Source: Proteiniphilum sp. UBA4084
GTDB lineage: Bacteria > Bacteroidota > Bacteroidia > Bacteroidales > Dysgonomonadaceae
Assembly: GCA_002383605.1 (NCBI GenBank)
Contig: DFYK01000070.1
Span: 19,338 to 31,442 of the forward strand
DNA: 12,105 bases
Direction of reading: 5' to 3'
Part shown: positions 1 to 6,988 of the stretch, piece by piece
How positions within the stretch are numbered: position 1 is the stretch's first letter
Layout: every line of letters begins with the position of its first letter
Position numbers and translations under genes: made by a program
The notes under the pieces: model-generated
The model's database searches: none
The model's input: the letters and a program-made list of their open reading frames with translations, nothing else
What the model was told of the DNA's origin: nothing

Positions 1-1091
1 GCCTGATCCACCGCACCGATTACTTCGCTGTTACCCAGCTTGGTTTTGGTTTGTCCCTCAAACTGAGGTTCCGCCACCTTCACCGAGAGCACAGCGGTAA
101 GTCCCTCACGGAAATCGTCTCCGCTGATCTCCACCTTCACCTTCTCCAGCATTTTGGAGTCTTCGGCATATTTCTTGAGCGTGCGCGACAGCCCTCTCCG
201 GAAACCGGTCAGGTGCGTTCCACCCTCAATGGTGTTGATATTGTTCACATAAGAGAAAATATTCTCATTGTAGGTATCGTTGTACGTCATCGCGATCTCA
301 ATGGGAACTCCGTTTTTCTCCGTCACAATATGGATGGGCGTCTGAATCAGCGAATCCTTGTTCTTGTCAATATAGATCACGAACTCTTCCAGTCCTGTCT
401 CAGAGTAGAAGCGTTCCGTCTTGAACGAGCCATCCTCACGCGGGGTTCTTTTATCGGTCAGCGTCAGCGTCAGGCCTGCGTTCAGATAAGCCAGCTCACG
501 CAGGCGTGTAGCCAGGATATCATACCGGTATTCAAGGATATTAAAGATGGTATCATCCGGTTTGAAGGTGATGATGGTTCCGGTCGCCTTCGTTTCACCC
601 ACTATATTTACATCGGAATAGGGTTTACCCTGTGAGTATTCCTGTACGTATATCTTTCCTTTTCTATGAATCTCGGCCTTCAGGTATATCGACAATGCAT
701 TCACACAGGAGACACCCACGCCGTGAAGTCCTCCCGACACCTTGTAGGTCCCTTTGTCGAATTTACCGCCTGCATGCAATACGGTGAGCACCACCTCGAG
801 AGCCGATTTTTTTTCTTTCTCATGGAAATCTACCGGTATACCCCGTCCATCATCTTTTACCGTGATTGAGTTATCTTCATTGATGATGACATTTATTTCG
901 GTACAGTATCCGGCAAGCGCTTCGTCGATGGAGTTATCCACCACTTCGTACACCAAATGATGAAGCCCTTTTTCGCTAACGTCGCCAATATACATGGCTG
1001 GACGCTTGCGCACGGCTTCTAGTCCTTCGAGTACCTGGATGTTCTGGGCGGAGTAATCTCCGCTTGCCGATCTTTTTTCTTCTTCTGACAT
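1..1091 (-). CDS. gyrB: DNA gyrase subunit B, N-terminal part (3' end outside window)
   Basis: GyrB is the ATPase subunit of DNA gyrase, which uses ATP to put negative supercoils into DNA together with GyrA. The frame starts at the ATG whose complement is 1089-1091 (MSEEEKRSASGDY...) and stays open for 363 codons to the window edge, so the protein is partial. Visible GHKL ATPase motifs are EVVDNSIDEA (about residues 49-58, with the Mg-binding Asn and catalytic Glu region), DDGRGIPV (80-87) and the GGLHGVG ATP-lid glycine motif (120-126). The transducer domain follows and contains QTKTKLGNSEV close to the edge, with the conserved ATP-contacting Lys loop. The TOPRIM and GyrA-binding parts lie beyond base 1. 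The rest of the gene is missing only because of the window cut; nothing suggests a broken gene. Confidence 0.98.
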   Translation of the reverse strand, partial: MSEEEKRSASGDYSAQNIQVLEGLEAVRKRPAMYIGDVSEKGLHHLVYEVVDNSIDEALAGYCTEINVIINEDNSITVKDDGRGIPVDFHEKEKKSALEVVLTVLHAGGKFDKGTYKVSGGLHGVGVSCVNALSIYLKAEIHRKGKIYVQEYSQGKPYSDVNIVGETKATGTIITFKPDDTIFNILEYRYDILATRLRELAYLNAGLTLTLTDKRTPREDGSFKTERFYSETGLEEFVIYIDKNKDSLIQTPIHIVTEKNGVPIEIAMTYNDTYNENIFSYVNNINTIEGGTHLTGFRRGLSRTLKKYAEDSKMLEKVKVEISGDDFREGLTAVLSVKVAEPQFEGQTKTKLGNSEVIGAVDQ

Positions 1092-1165
1092 GCTGATTTG
1101 TTTTGTTAAAATATCCCTATGAATTAACGGTTTACATCCGGATTCCCGGCTGTAGTAGAAACATA

Positions 1166-1197
1166 CAAATATACGAAAAATCTCCCTTTTTCCCAAT
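1166..1197 (-). promoter_or_regulatory. Predicted Bacteroidota-type promoter of gyrB
   Basis: On the minus strand TATATTTG (1173-1166) fits the -7 consensus TAnnTTTG. A TTG core (1196-1194) lies 20 bases upstream in the -33 position. Transcription would start near 1160, giving a leader of about 70 bases before the gyrB ATG. The -33 match is partial, so this is a moderate prediction. Confidence 0.55.
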
Positions 1198-1236
1198 CCT
1201 TTTTGCTTTTTTTACGAGCCCTGGGCGAAGGATATT

Positions 1237-1310
1237 AAAACGGTGAAAGCGGGTTTCACCCCGCTTTGTACAACAAATGCGTGAAGGTCAATCATAGAAG
1301 AACCTCACGC
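1237..1310 (-). other. Structured intergenic stretch, candidate small RNA or leader
   Basis: Read on the minus strand, this stretch first forms a stem of nine pairs with one bulge (1310-1302 with 1288-1279). It then holds two overlapping inverted repeats that cannot form together: AAAGCGGG/CCCGCTTT (1267-1260 with 1253-1246) and GGTGAAA/TTTCACC (1260-1254 with 1248-1242). The second is followed by GTTTTAAT, like a weak intrinsic terminator. A TATTTTTG box (1322-1315) would place a transcription start close to the first stem, but its -33 region falls in the rpsT terminator and is poor. No RNA family is recognised. It may instead be a second terminator of rpsT. The rest of the 1092-1379 gap holds the gyrB promoter and the rpsT terminator. 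Confidence 0.3.
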
Positions 1311-1325
1311 GATACAAAAATAAAA

Positions 1326-1356
1326 CAAAAAAGCCGGGCAATAGATGACCGGCCTT
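1326..1356 (-). terminator. Intrinsic terminator of rpsT
   Basis: The minus strand reads AAGGCCGG, a loop of about 10 bases, then CCGGCTT running into a T-rich tract (TTTTTTG). The core stem GCCGG/CCGGC is extended by a G-U and A-T pairs. It lies 24 bases after the rpsT stop codon, the expected place for its terminator. Confidence 0.8.
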
Positions 1357-1379
1357 CCGTATAATGCAGCGGATGAAAA

Positions 1380-1634
1380 TCAGCTTAAGCTGTTCACATG
1401 TGCAGCCAGTTTCGACTTCAAATTGTTGGCTTTATTTTGGTGAATCACCTTCTTTTTCGCCAACTTATCAAGCATGGAACAAACCTCGGGATACATCTTC
1501 TGAGCTTCTTCCTTCGATGTGATGGCACGTAATTTACGAACCTGTCCTCTCGTTGTGCGTGATGCGTACCTGTTTGTCAATCGACGCACTTTCGTTTGTC
1601 TGATTCTTTTTTCTGATGATTTGTGATTTGCCAT
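1380..1634 (-). CDS. rpsT: 30S ribosomal protein S20
   Basis: S20 is a primary-binding protein of the small ribosomal subunit and contacts 16S rRNA. The 84-residue product is lysine- and arginine-rich and begins MANHKSSEKRIRQ, the usual S20 opening (MANxKSAxKRxR). Its length matches the family (about 85). The helical pattern ends in HQNKANNLKSKLAAHVN, typical of the C-terminal helix. The ATG at 1634 sits 34 bases after the 3' end of tRNA-Glu on the same strand, and no promoter is seen between them, so tRNA and rpsT probably share one primary transcript. An intrinsic terminator follows. No Shine-Dalgarno sequence precedes it; the leader is AT-rich, as is common in Bacteroidota. Confidence 0.97.
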   Translation of the reverse strand: MANHKSSEKRIRQTKVRRLTNRYASRTTRGQVRKLRAITSKEEAQKMYPEVCSMLDKLAKKKVIHQNKANNLKSKLAAHVNSLS

Positions 1635-1668
1635 TTGATTGACGTAAATTTATTACTTTTATTTTAAG

Positions 1669-1740
1669 TAGCCCATAGGGGAGTCGAACCCCTCTTTCAA
1701 GAATGAAAATCTTGCGTCCTAACCGATAGACGAATGGGCC
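1669..1740 (-). tRNA. tRNA-Glu (UUC anticodon)
   Basis: The minus strand folds into a full cloverleaf of 72 bases. The acceptor stem is GGCCCAT paired with ATGGGCT (first pair G-U), with discriminator A. The D arm contains the GGTT loop. The anticodon stem CAAGA/TCTTG encloses TTTTCAT with anticodon TTC, and the T arm is AGGGG-TTCGACT-CCCCT. No CCA is encoded. It lies just upstream of rpsT in the same direction. Confidence 0.97.
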
Positions 1741-1792
1741 TTTTGCAGGCGTGAACCTTACTTCAACTGGAGTGATATCCAAATTGCGGGTG

Positions 1793-1823
1793 CAAATATA
1801 GGGCGTTTTTCTTTAACCACAAA
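1793..1823 (-). promoter_or_regulatory. Promoter of the tRNA-Glu/rpsT unit
   Basis: The minus strand has TTTG (1823-1820), a 19-base spacer and TATATTTG (1800-1793), a textbook match to the Bacteroidota -33/-7 promoter. Transcription would begin near 1787, leaving about 45 bases before the mature tRNA end. Confidence 0.82.
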
Positions 1824-1923
1824 ACAATTCTTTGAATTTTTCTTTTTTCCCAAAAAAAAGATCTCCAGACCCTATTATATAAGGGTTCATATTGGACAAT
1901 TACTAATTTATCCGATTTAAAAA

Positions 1924-1954
1924 TTGGTTCTTCGATTTTTTTTACCTAATTTTG
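1924..1954 (+). promoter_or_regulatory. Promoter of rpmH
   Basis: TTG (1924-1926), a 20-base spacer and TAATTTTG (1947-1954) fit the Bacteroidota -33/-7 pattern, 42 bases ahead of the rpmH ATG. It lies back to back with the tRNA-Glu promoter. Its -7 box rules out an upstream TTG at 1952 as the rpmH start. Confidence 0.75.
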
Positions 1955-1996
1955 CAGCCCGTAAATAATGTAGAAAGCAATAAAAAAAATAAACAT

Positions 1997-2143
1997 ATGA
2001 AACGAACATTTCAACCCTCTAACAGAAAGAGAAAAAACAAACACGGATTCCGCACCAGAATGGCCAGCAAAAACGGAAGAAAAGTGCTTGCCTCACGTCG
2101 TGCCAAAGGCAGAGCCAGGCTGACCGTATCAGATGAATATTAA
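1997..2143 (+). CDS. rpmH: 50S ribosomal protein L34
   Basis: L34 is a very small basic protein of the large ribosomal subunit. The 48-residue product MKRTFQPSNRKRKNKHGFR... carries the universal L34 signature: the KRTFQPS opening, the HGFRTRM segment and the RRAKGRARL end. The ATG at 1997 is chosen because it gives the exact family N terminus; the longer in-frame extension would start inside the promoter -7 box. A strong terminator follows after 92 bases. rnpA, which follows rpmH in many bacteria, is not present here. A PASTA-protein gene with its own promoter comes next. Confidence 0.97.
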   Translation: MKRTFQPSNRKRKNKHGFRTRMASKNGRKVLASRRAKGRARLTVSDEY

Positions 2144-2235
2144 GCTGGATTGTTCTGCCGGGAAGCGTTTCCTTTAAAAGAGACGGGGCCTCCCATACAA
2201 ATCCGCCTTCTGCCCGCCGGAAGATCAGATCACAT

Positions 2236-2280
2236 ACAGAAACAGGAATGAGGAATATCCATTCCTGTTTCTGTGTTTTG
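2236..2280 (+). terminator. Strong intrinsic terminator after rpmH
   Basis: A perfect 15-bp stem, ACAGAAACAGGAATG (2236-2250) with CATTCCTGTTTCTGT (2260-2274), encloses a 9-base loop and is followed by GTTTTGTT. It separates rpmH from the five-gene run downstream. The T tract is interrupted, but the stem is long and exact. Confidence 0.85.
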
Positions 2281-2351
2281 TTATAATCCATTGTTTCATC
2301 TTCACCACACCTCTTTTTTCATTCCCGACCCGCTCACTCTTATTTTTTTTG

Positions 2352-2359
2352 TAAATTTG
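2352..2359 (+). promoter_or_regulatory. Predicted -7 box for the PASTA-rluD-ddl operon
   Basis: TAAATTTG matches TAnnTTTG and sits 37 bases before the ATG at 2396, after the rpmH terminator. No clear TTTG is visible 19-21 bases upstream, so only the -7 element supports it. Confidence 0.5.
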
Positions 2360-2395
2360 CACCAGCAATTTGCACACCTATATAACATCGTGGTT

Positions 2396-3058
2396 ATGAC
2401 GATAAAAAAACAAACAGGAAAAACGATATTCGGAAACAAAATTCTGAAGAATCTGCTGATAATCATTGGCTGCGGCATACTACTTATTCTGCTGGCATTG
2501 CTTTTTCTGGGTGTCTACACCCGGCATGGCCAGAATGTGGCAGTGCCTGTCCTGGAAGGACTCCAGGTAAATGAGGCGAACACCATCCTGCATGCCCAGG
2601 GGCTAAAAGCAGAGGTGGTAGATTCCATTTACAGGCGCGACGCCGTACCCGGAGCCATTCTTGATCAGACCCCCAAAGCCGGCAATAAAGTAAAGGAAGG
2701 TCGTTCCATTTATATCACCATTTATTCACGTACTCCGCAACAGGTATCTGTTCCGGGGCTGGTGGACTATTCAACCCGCCAGGCATCGGCCCTGCTCAAC
2801 TCACTGGGATTCACACAACTGTCCACGGAGGAAATACCAGCTGAATATGCGGGACTGGTGGTGGCGGTGAAATACCGGGGCAGGACATTGACACCCGACG
2901 AGAAAGTGCCCGCAGGCTCACCCCTGACGCTGGTTGTCACCAGCGGTGTACTGGCCGACTCATTGAATGTGGACGATGAATATATTGTGGCTCCGGGAAC
3001 ACCCGACACAAACAACCCTCTCCCGCAGAAAGGAGCCATCGACGATTCATTTTTCTAA
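2396..3058 (+). CDS. Membrane-anchored protein with two PASTA domains
   Basis: PASTA domains bind peptidoglycan fragments or act as structural modules in wall-related kinases and penicillin-binding proteins. This 220-residue protein has a short basic N terminus (MTIKKQTGKT), one membrane segment (about 19-41, LIIIGCGILLILLALLFLGV core) and two PASTA repeats outside (about 47-111 and 116-184). These open VAVPVLEGL and VSVPGLVDY, and each ends in a hydrophobic beta strand. No kinase or transpeptidase domain is present. The ATG at 2396 is chosen because the longer frame begins inside the rpmH terminator and spans the promoter. It is first in a run with rluD, ddl, an acyltransferase and a lipoprotein, with 8 bases to rluD. 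The context with ddl suggests a wall-related envelope role, which is inference. Confidence 0.88.
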   Translation: MTIKKQTGKTIFGNKILKNLLIIIGCGILLILLALLFLGVYTRHGQNVAVPVLEGLQVNEANTILHAQGLKAEVVDSIYRRDAVPGAILDQTPKAGNKVKEGRSIYITIYSRTPQQVSVPGLVDYSTRQASALLNSLGFTQLSTEEIPAEYAGLVVAVKYRGRTLTPDEKVPAGSPLTLVVTSGVLADSLNVDDEYIVAPGTPDTNNPLPQKGAIDDSFF

Positions 3059-3066
3059 AAAACAGG

Positions 3067-4128
3067 ATGGTGACGATAGAGGATGACGATGATCTGTTGA
3101 CGGAGGAAACACCGGAGAAAGATCAAAGATATGAACATTATCGATTTGTAGCCGACAAAGGACAAAACCTGCTGCGCATTGATAAGTTTTTATCCGTACG
3201 GATCGAGGGAATCTCACGAAACAGGATCCAGCAGGCTGCCGAGGCGGACTGCATCCTGGTGAACGGAGTGCCTGTAAAATCGAACTACCGGGTAAAACCA
3301 CTCGATGTGATCTCCATCGTGATGGATTGGCCAAGGCACGAGCTGGAGATACTTCCCGAGGACATACCCCTGAATATCGTGTATGAAGATGATGCCCTCA
3401 TGGTAATTAACAAACCGGCAGGCATGGTGGTCCATCCCGGACATGGTAATTATACCGGTACGCTGGTCAACGCGGTCGCCTTTCATCTGAAGCAGGATTC
3501 TATCAGAGACATGGAGGATCCCAGACTGGGACTGGTGCACAGAATCGACAAAGACACCTCGGGACTGCTGCTGGTAGCAAAAACGCCCGAAGCAAAGACC
3601 GATCTTTCAGCCCAGTTCTTCCGGAAAGAAACCAAACGGCTCTATGTGGCCCTGGTATGGGGAAATGTGGCTGGAGACAGCGGCACCATTGAAGGCAATA
3701 TCGGACGCGATCCCCGGGATCGTATGGTCATGCGTGTCTTCCCCGATGGCGACCAGGGCAAGGCAGCGGTGACCCACTACACCGTACTGGAACGTTTCGG
3801 TTATGTCACCCTGGTGCAGTGCCGTCTCGAGACAGGCCGCACCCATCAGATCAGGGTACATATGAAGCACCTGGGACATCCGTTGTTTAACGACGAACGG
3901 TACGGAGGCAACGAGATACTGCGGGGAACCCACTTTGCGAAGTACAAACAATTTGTCTACAACTGCTTTGCCCTCTGTCCGCGTCAGTGCCTGCATGCCC
4001 GCACCCTTGGATTTGTGCATCCGGTAACCGGTGAGGTGCTTTATTTCGACAGCGACATACCCGGCGACATGCAGTCGGTCATAGAACGATGGCGCATATA
4101 CACCGCATCGAGAGAACAAGTGGAGTGA
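3067..4128 (+). CDS. rluD: RluA/RluD-family 23S rRNA pseudouridine synthase
   Basis: Enzymes of this family isomerise uridine to pseudouridine in RNA; RluD modifies helix 69 of 23S rRNA. The 353-residue protein has an S4 RNA-binding domain (about 37-85, RIDKFLSVRIEGISRNRIQ onward). The catalytic domain contains the motif GLVHRIDKDTSGLLLVAK (155-172) with catalytic Asp161, followed by the conserved RTHQIRVHM segment near residues 258-266. Length and domain order fit RluD (about 326) with a short acidic N-terminal extension. The ATG lies 8 bases after the PASTA stop and the ddl ATG 24 bases after this stop, so it is probably co-transcribed with them. Family assignment is firm; the exact target uridines, and so the symbol, rest on similarity to RluD. 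Confidence 0.93.
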   Translation: MVTIEDDDDLLTEETPEKDQRYEHYRFVADKGQNLLRIDKFLSVRIEGISRNRIQQAAEADCILVNGVPVKSNYRVKPLDVISIVMDWPRHELEILPEDIPLNIVYEDDALMVINKPAGMVVHPGHGNYTGTLVNAVAFHLKQDSIRDMEDPRLGLVHRIDKDTSGLLLVAKTPEAKTDLSAQFFRKETKRLYVALVWGNVAGDSGTIEGNIGRDPRDRMVMRVFPDGDQGKAAVTHYTVLERFGYVTLVQCRLETGRTHQIRVHMKHLGHPLFNDERYGGNEILRGTHFAKYKQFVYNCFALCPRQCLHARTLGFVHPVTGEVLYFDSDIPGDMQSVIERWRIYTASREQVE

Positions 4129-4152
4129 AAAATCAACATAGAAAATGATCGC

Positions 4153-5154
4153 ATGAAAAAAAATATCGCCATCGTGTGGGGTGGATATTCATCCGAAAAG
4201 GTGATTTCCGAAAAAAGTGCCTCCGGCATCTATTCCTTCCTCGACAAGGTAAAGTATAACGTCTTCAAGGTAAAGATCGACCACACTTCGTGGGAGGCTG
4301 AGCATCACGGGGAAAGTATTCCTGTCAATAAAAATGATTTCAGTTTTATCGCAAACGGACAAACAGTACGGTTTCACTTTGCCTACATCACCATACACGG
4401 TACACCAGGTGAAGACGGCACGCTGCAGGGTTATTTCGATATGCTGAACATTCCCTACTCCAGCTGCGGTGTGCTGGCATCGGCACTCACCTTCAACAAG
4501 TTCACCTGCAACCACTTTCTGAAAAGCTTCGACATCAGCGTGGCTGACTCGGTGATCCTAAGAAAAAATGACCCGTTACACCCCGATGAAATCATTTCCC
4601 GTCTTGGTTTGCCGCTCTTCGTGAAGCCCAATGTGGGGGGATCGAGTTTTGCTACCACCAAGGTAAAGGAGAAGACCCAACTGGAGAAAGCTGTTGAAGA
4701 TGCCTTTCGGGAGGCTCCGGAAGTAATTATTGAAAGCTTTATCGCAGGCACAGAAGTGACCTGCGGCTGCTTTGAAACCGACAAAGGATTTACAGCGCTA
4801 CCGCTGACTGAGGTGGTGACCACCAACGAGTTTTTCGATTTCAATGCAAAATACAACGGCCAGGTAGAGGAGATCACGCCTGCGCGGCTATCCGAAGCAC
4901 TTACGCAGACCATTCAGAAGGAAACTGAAAAAATCTACCGGCTAATTGGCGCAAAAGGGATCATCCGGGCCGACTATATTATTGCAGACAATAAGCCGGT
5001 TCTGCTGGAGGTAAATACCACACCCGGGATGACTACCACCAGCTTCATCCCGCAGCAGGCAGCGGCGGCAGGACTTACCATGACTGAGATCCTCACGGAA
5101 ATCATTGAAACAGAATACCGCAAGGCCAAAGGCACAGATTTTATTTTACAATAA
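4153..5154 (+). CDS. ddl: D-alanine--D-alanine ligase
   Basis: Ddl joins two D-alanines with ATP in the cytoplasm, making the dipeptide that ends the peptidoglycan stem peptide. The 333-residue ATP-grasp protein shows the N-terminal GGYSSEKV motif with Glu15, HGTPGEDGTLQG (82-93) and PYSSCGVLASAL (101-112). FVKPNVGGSS (156-165) is the flexible glycine loop, with Lys158 for ATP. AKY (Tyr234) corresponds to the tyrosine of the omega loop that favours D-Ala over D-lactate. GIIRADY carries Arg272 and LLEVNTTPGMT has the metal ligands Glu287 and Asn289. Nothing essential is missing. It sits in the middle of the plus-strand run, with the acyltransferase gene 8 bases downstream. The specificity call from Tyr234 is by family knowledge. 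Confidence 0.96.
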   Translation: MKKNIAIVWGGYSSEKVISEKSASGIYSFLDKVKYNVFKVKIDHTSWEAEHHGESIPVNKNDFSFIANGQTVRFHFAYITIHGTPGEDGTLQGYFDMLNIPYSSCGVLASALTFNKFTCNHFLKSFDISVADSVILRKNDPLHPDEIISRLGLPLFVKPNVGGSSFATTKVKEKTQLEKAVEDAFREAPEVIIESFIAGTEVTCGCFETDKGFTALPLTEVVTTNEFFDFNAKYNGQVEEITPARLSEALTQTIQKETEKIYRLIGAKGIIRADYIIADNKPVLLEVNTTPGMTTTSFIPQQAAAAGLTMTEILTEIIETEYRKAKGTDFILQ

Positions 5155-5162
5155 ACCATTTG

Positions 5163-6314
5163 ATGATGGAAACAACCCACCTTTTCGATGACATCCGCCC
5201 ACTCCATGATCATGAAGTGGCTGAAACCATTACCTCACTCCTCGATGACCTTTATTTCCGGCGTGCAGTGGAGCCGTTTATCAAACCTTTCACCTGGGAG
5301 CAGTTCTCGGCCGGCATGCGTAGCTGTCACTCAAAACATGACTTTCAGCAAAACATCATCTATCCGGTCATGCACAAACTGATAGAGCGTACCACCACCG
5401 AAATGAACGGCTACGGATGGGAAAACATCGGTAGGGAAAACAATCAGCTTTTCATATCCAACCACCGCGACATTGTTTTGGATGCAGCTTTTCTGAACAT
5501 GCTGATGTTCGACAAGGAAAAGCCTACCACCGAGATTGCCATTGGTGATAACCTGCTAATTTATCCCTGGATTGAAAAGTTGGTGCGGCTGAACAAAAGT
5601 TTTATTGTAAAACGGGGTGTTTCTGTCCGGCAGATGCTGGAGGTATCCACACACCTCTCCCGCTACATTCACCATACGGTATGCGAGCGGCAACAACCGG
5701 TCTGGATAGCCCAGCGGGAAGGGCGGGCAAAGGATTCAGACGACAAGACCCAGGTGAGTCTGTTGAAGATGCTTACGTTGCACGACAGTGCGCACCCGCT
5801 GGATGCCTTGAAGCAGCTTCGGATCACCCCCCTGTCAATTTCTTACGAACAGGATCCGTGCGATTTTCTCAAAGCCAAAGAGTTTCAACTGAAACGCGAC
5901 AATCCTCACCACAAAAAGAGCAACGCCGATGACATCGAGAATATGCTCACCGGAATCATGGGCTTCAAGGGATGCGTCCATTTTCGGTTTGGGAACTGCA
6001 TTAATCCGTTGCTTGACACGCTTCCTGCCGATACCCCCCGCAACGAAGTGCTGGAAAAGGTGGCCGGCATTATCGACAGGGAGATATACAGCAATTATTC
6101 ATTCTTTCCCTTCAATTATGTGGCATACGACCGGATGAGCAACGGCGACAGATTCGCAACGCAATATACCACAGATGATGAGCAGCAGTTCGATGGATAC
6201 CTGCAAAACCAGATCAATAAAATTGAGATTCCCAACAAGGACGAAACTTTTCTCCGAAAGAAAATGATCGAGATGTATGGCAACACCGTCAAGAACAGCC
6301 TGCAAACATCCTGA
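5163..6314 (+). CDS. PlsB/PlsC-superfamily acyltransferase (glycerolipid type)
   Basis: Such enzymes move a fatty acyl group to glycerol-3-phosphate, lysophosphatidate or another hydroxyl or amine. The 383-residue protein has the hallmark segments in order: SNHRDIVLD (about 99-107), FIVKRG (147-152) and the EGR motif (186-188). A proline-containing ITPLSISYE segment follows, matching the last block of the superfamily. The acid of the catalytic dyad is six residues after His101 (Asp107) rather than the usual five; Asp103 also follows closely. No membrane segment stands out. The ATG at 5163 lies 8 bases after the ddl stop; a second ATG at 5166 is equally possible, while TTG at 5160 is unlikely. 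The substrate cannot be told from sequence. It continues the co-directional run and is followed 14 bases later by a lipoprotein gene. Confidence 0.85.
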   Translation: MMETTHLFDDIRPLHDHEVAETITSLLDDLYFRRAVEPFIKPFTWEQFSAGMRSCHSKHDFQQNIIYPVMHKLIERTTTEMNGYGWENIGRENNQLFISNHRDIVLDAAFLNMLMFDKEKPTTEIAIGDNLLIYPWIEKLVRLNKSFIVKRGVSVRQMLEVSTHLSRYIHHTVCERQQPVWIAQREGRAKDSDDKTQVSLLKMLTLHDSAHPLDALKQLRITPLSISYEQDPCDFLKAKEFQLKRDNPHHKKSNADDIENMLTGIMGFKGCVHFRFGNCINPLLDTLPADTPRNEVLEKVAGIIDREIYSNYSFFPFNYVAYDRMSNGDRFATQYTTDDEQQFDGYLQNQINKIEIPNKDETFLRKKMIEMYGNTVKNSLQTS

Positions 6315-6328
6315 AACAGTTGTTTGAA

Positions 6329-6934
6329 ATGAAAAAAATCCTTTTGTTCTGGATCGTTTTCCTTTTGCTGTCCGCTGCCGGCTGTGAAGAGGAACCACAA
6401 CGGCTGGATGATTACTTTGTGGATTTTGCGACGGTGAAAAAGAGTGGCAATAACTACCGGTTTCAACTGGATAACCAACGTTTGCTCATTCCCCGTGAAA
6501 CCGATTACTCGGGTCAGGAAGGACAACGTGTGGTACTCAATTATGTACACCTGAAGGGAGACACCGTGAAGATGTATGCTGTGAGAAACATCCTGACGGG
6601 TGCCGTTCAGTCCGAAGGTTTTCCGGGAAAACTGGTGAGAGACCCGGTAAAAATTCAAAGCATTTGGGTGGGGGGTGATTATCTCAACATGATTATCGAG
6701 GCCGAGTATCACAGCAAGCCGCACAAGGTAGCACTGCTTCGCGATATCACATCGCCCACAGTTGATCTCTTTTTCAGCCACTCCCGCGAAGACGATCCTC
6801 CGGGCTATCCGCAGATAATGTACGCTTCTTTCCTGCTCAGCAGCCTGCGCATTGAAAAACCTTCCCCTATCTCCTTCCGGCTTTTTATACAGACCTACGA
6901 CGGCCCGCGCGAAATACCTTTTGTCCTGAACTAA
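6329..6934 (+). CDS. NigD-like lipoprotein
   Basis: The 201-residue product has a lipoprotein signal (MKKILLFWIVFLLLSAAGC) with Cys19 as the likely lipidated residue, followed by acidic residues. The mature part resembles NigD-like proteins of Bacteroidales, which are small two-domain beta-rich lipoproteins. An N-terminal barrel-like part runs FATVKKSGNNYRFQLDN to VVLNYVHLKGD. A C-terminal part has the characteristic DPVKIQSIWVGGDYLNM (105-121) and then LLRD...VDLFFSHSREDD. NigD was named from a Bacteroides bacteriocin cluster, but family members are widespread and mostly of unknown role. No bacteriocin gene is near. The ATG at 6329 is preferred over the in-frame TTG at 6320 because it starts exactly at the signal peptide. 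It is the last gene of the run; a repeat rather than a clear terminator follows. Confidence 0.83.
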   Translation: MKKILLFWIVFLLLSAAGCEEEPQRLDDYFVDFATVKKSGNNYRFQLDNQRLLIPRETDYSGQEGQRVVLNYVHLKGDTVKMYAVRNILTGAVQSEGFPGKLVRDPVKIQSIWVGGDYLNMIIEAEYHSKPHKVALLRDITSPTVDLFFSHSREDDPPGYPQIMYASFLLSSLRIEKPSPISFRLFIQTYDGPREIPFVLN

Positions 6935-6941
6935 AATCCAG

Positions 6942-6987
6942 ACCGCTCACTCTAACACCAACCCCACTAACGAAGCTGACAGCTAAC
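6942..6987 (+). repeat. Partial copy of the dispersed AGCTGAY-tailed repeat
   Basis: From ACCGCTCAC through CTAACACCAACCCCACTA to AGCTGACAGCTAAC it aligns with the middle of the repeat at 12030-12105; an 18-base stretch is identical. It lies directly ahead of the fuller copy at 6989-7057, in the same orientation. Confidence 0.75.
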
Positions 6988-6988
6988 A

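Noticed and set aside
1869..1886. Inverted repeat ACCCT...AGGGT in the divergent tRNA-Glu/rpmH region as an operator
   Set aside because: Arms are only 5 bp in very AT-rich sequence and no regulator is nearby; chance is a fair explanation.
2273..2395. N-terminal extension of the PASTA protein
   Set aside because: It begins inside the rpmH terminator stem and spans the predicted -7 box; the ATG at 2396 directly precedes a normal basic N terminus and membrane segment.
3607..4119. 170-codon minus-strand frame inside rluD
   Set aside because: It lies fully opposite the catalytic domain of a conserved enzyme; it is a reading-frame shadow.
6116..6781. 221-codon minus-strand frame across the acyltransferase and lipoprotein genes
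   Set aside because: It overlaps two well-supported plus-strand genes and its product shows no recognisable domain.
6329..6934. Bacteriocin (nig-type) locus, suggested by the NigD-like protein
   Set aside because: No small bacteriocin-like peptide gene is present nearby; NigD-like lipoproteins occur widely without one.
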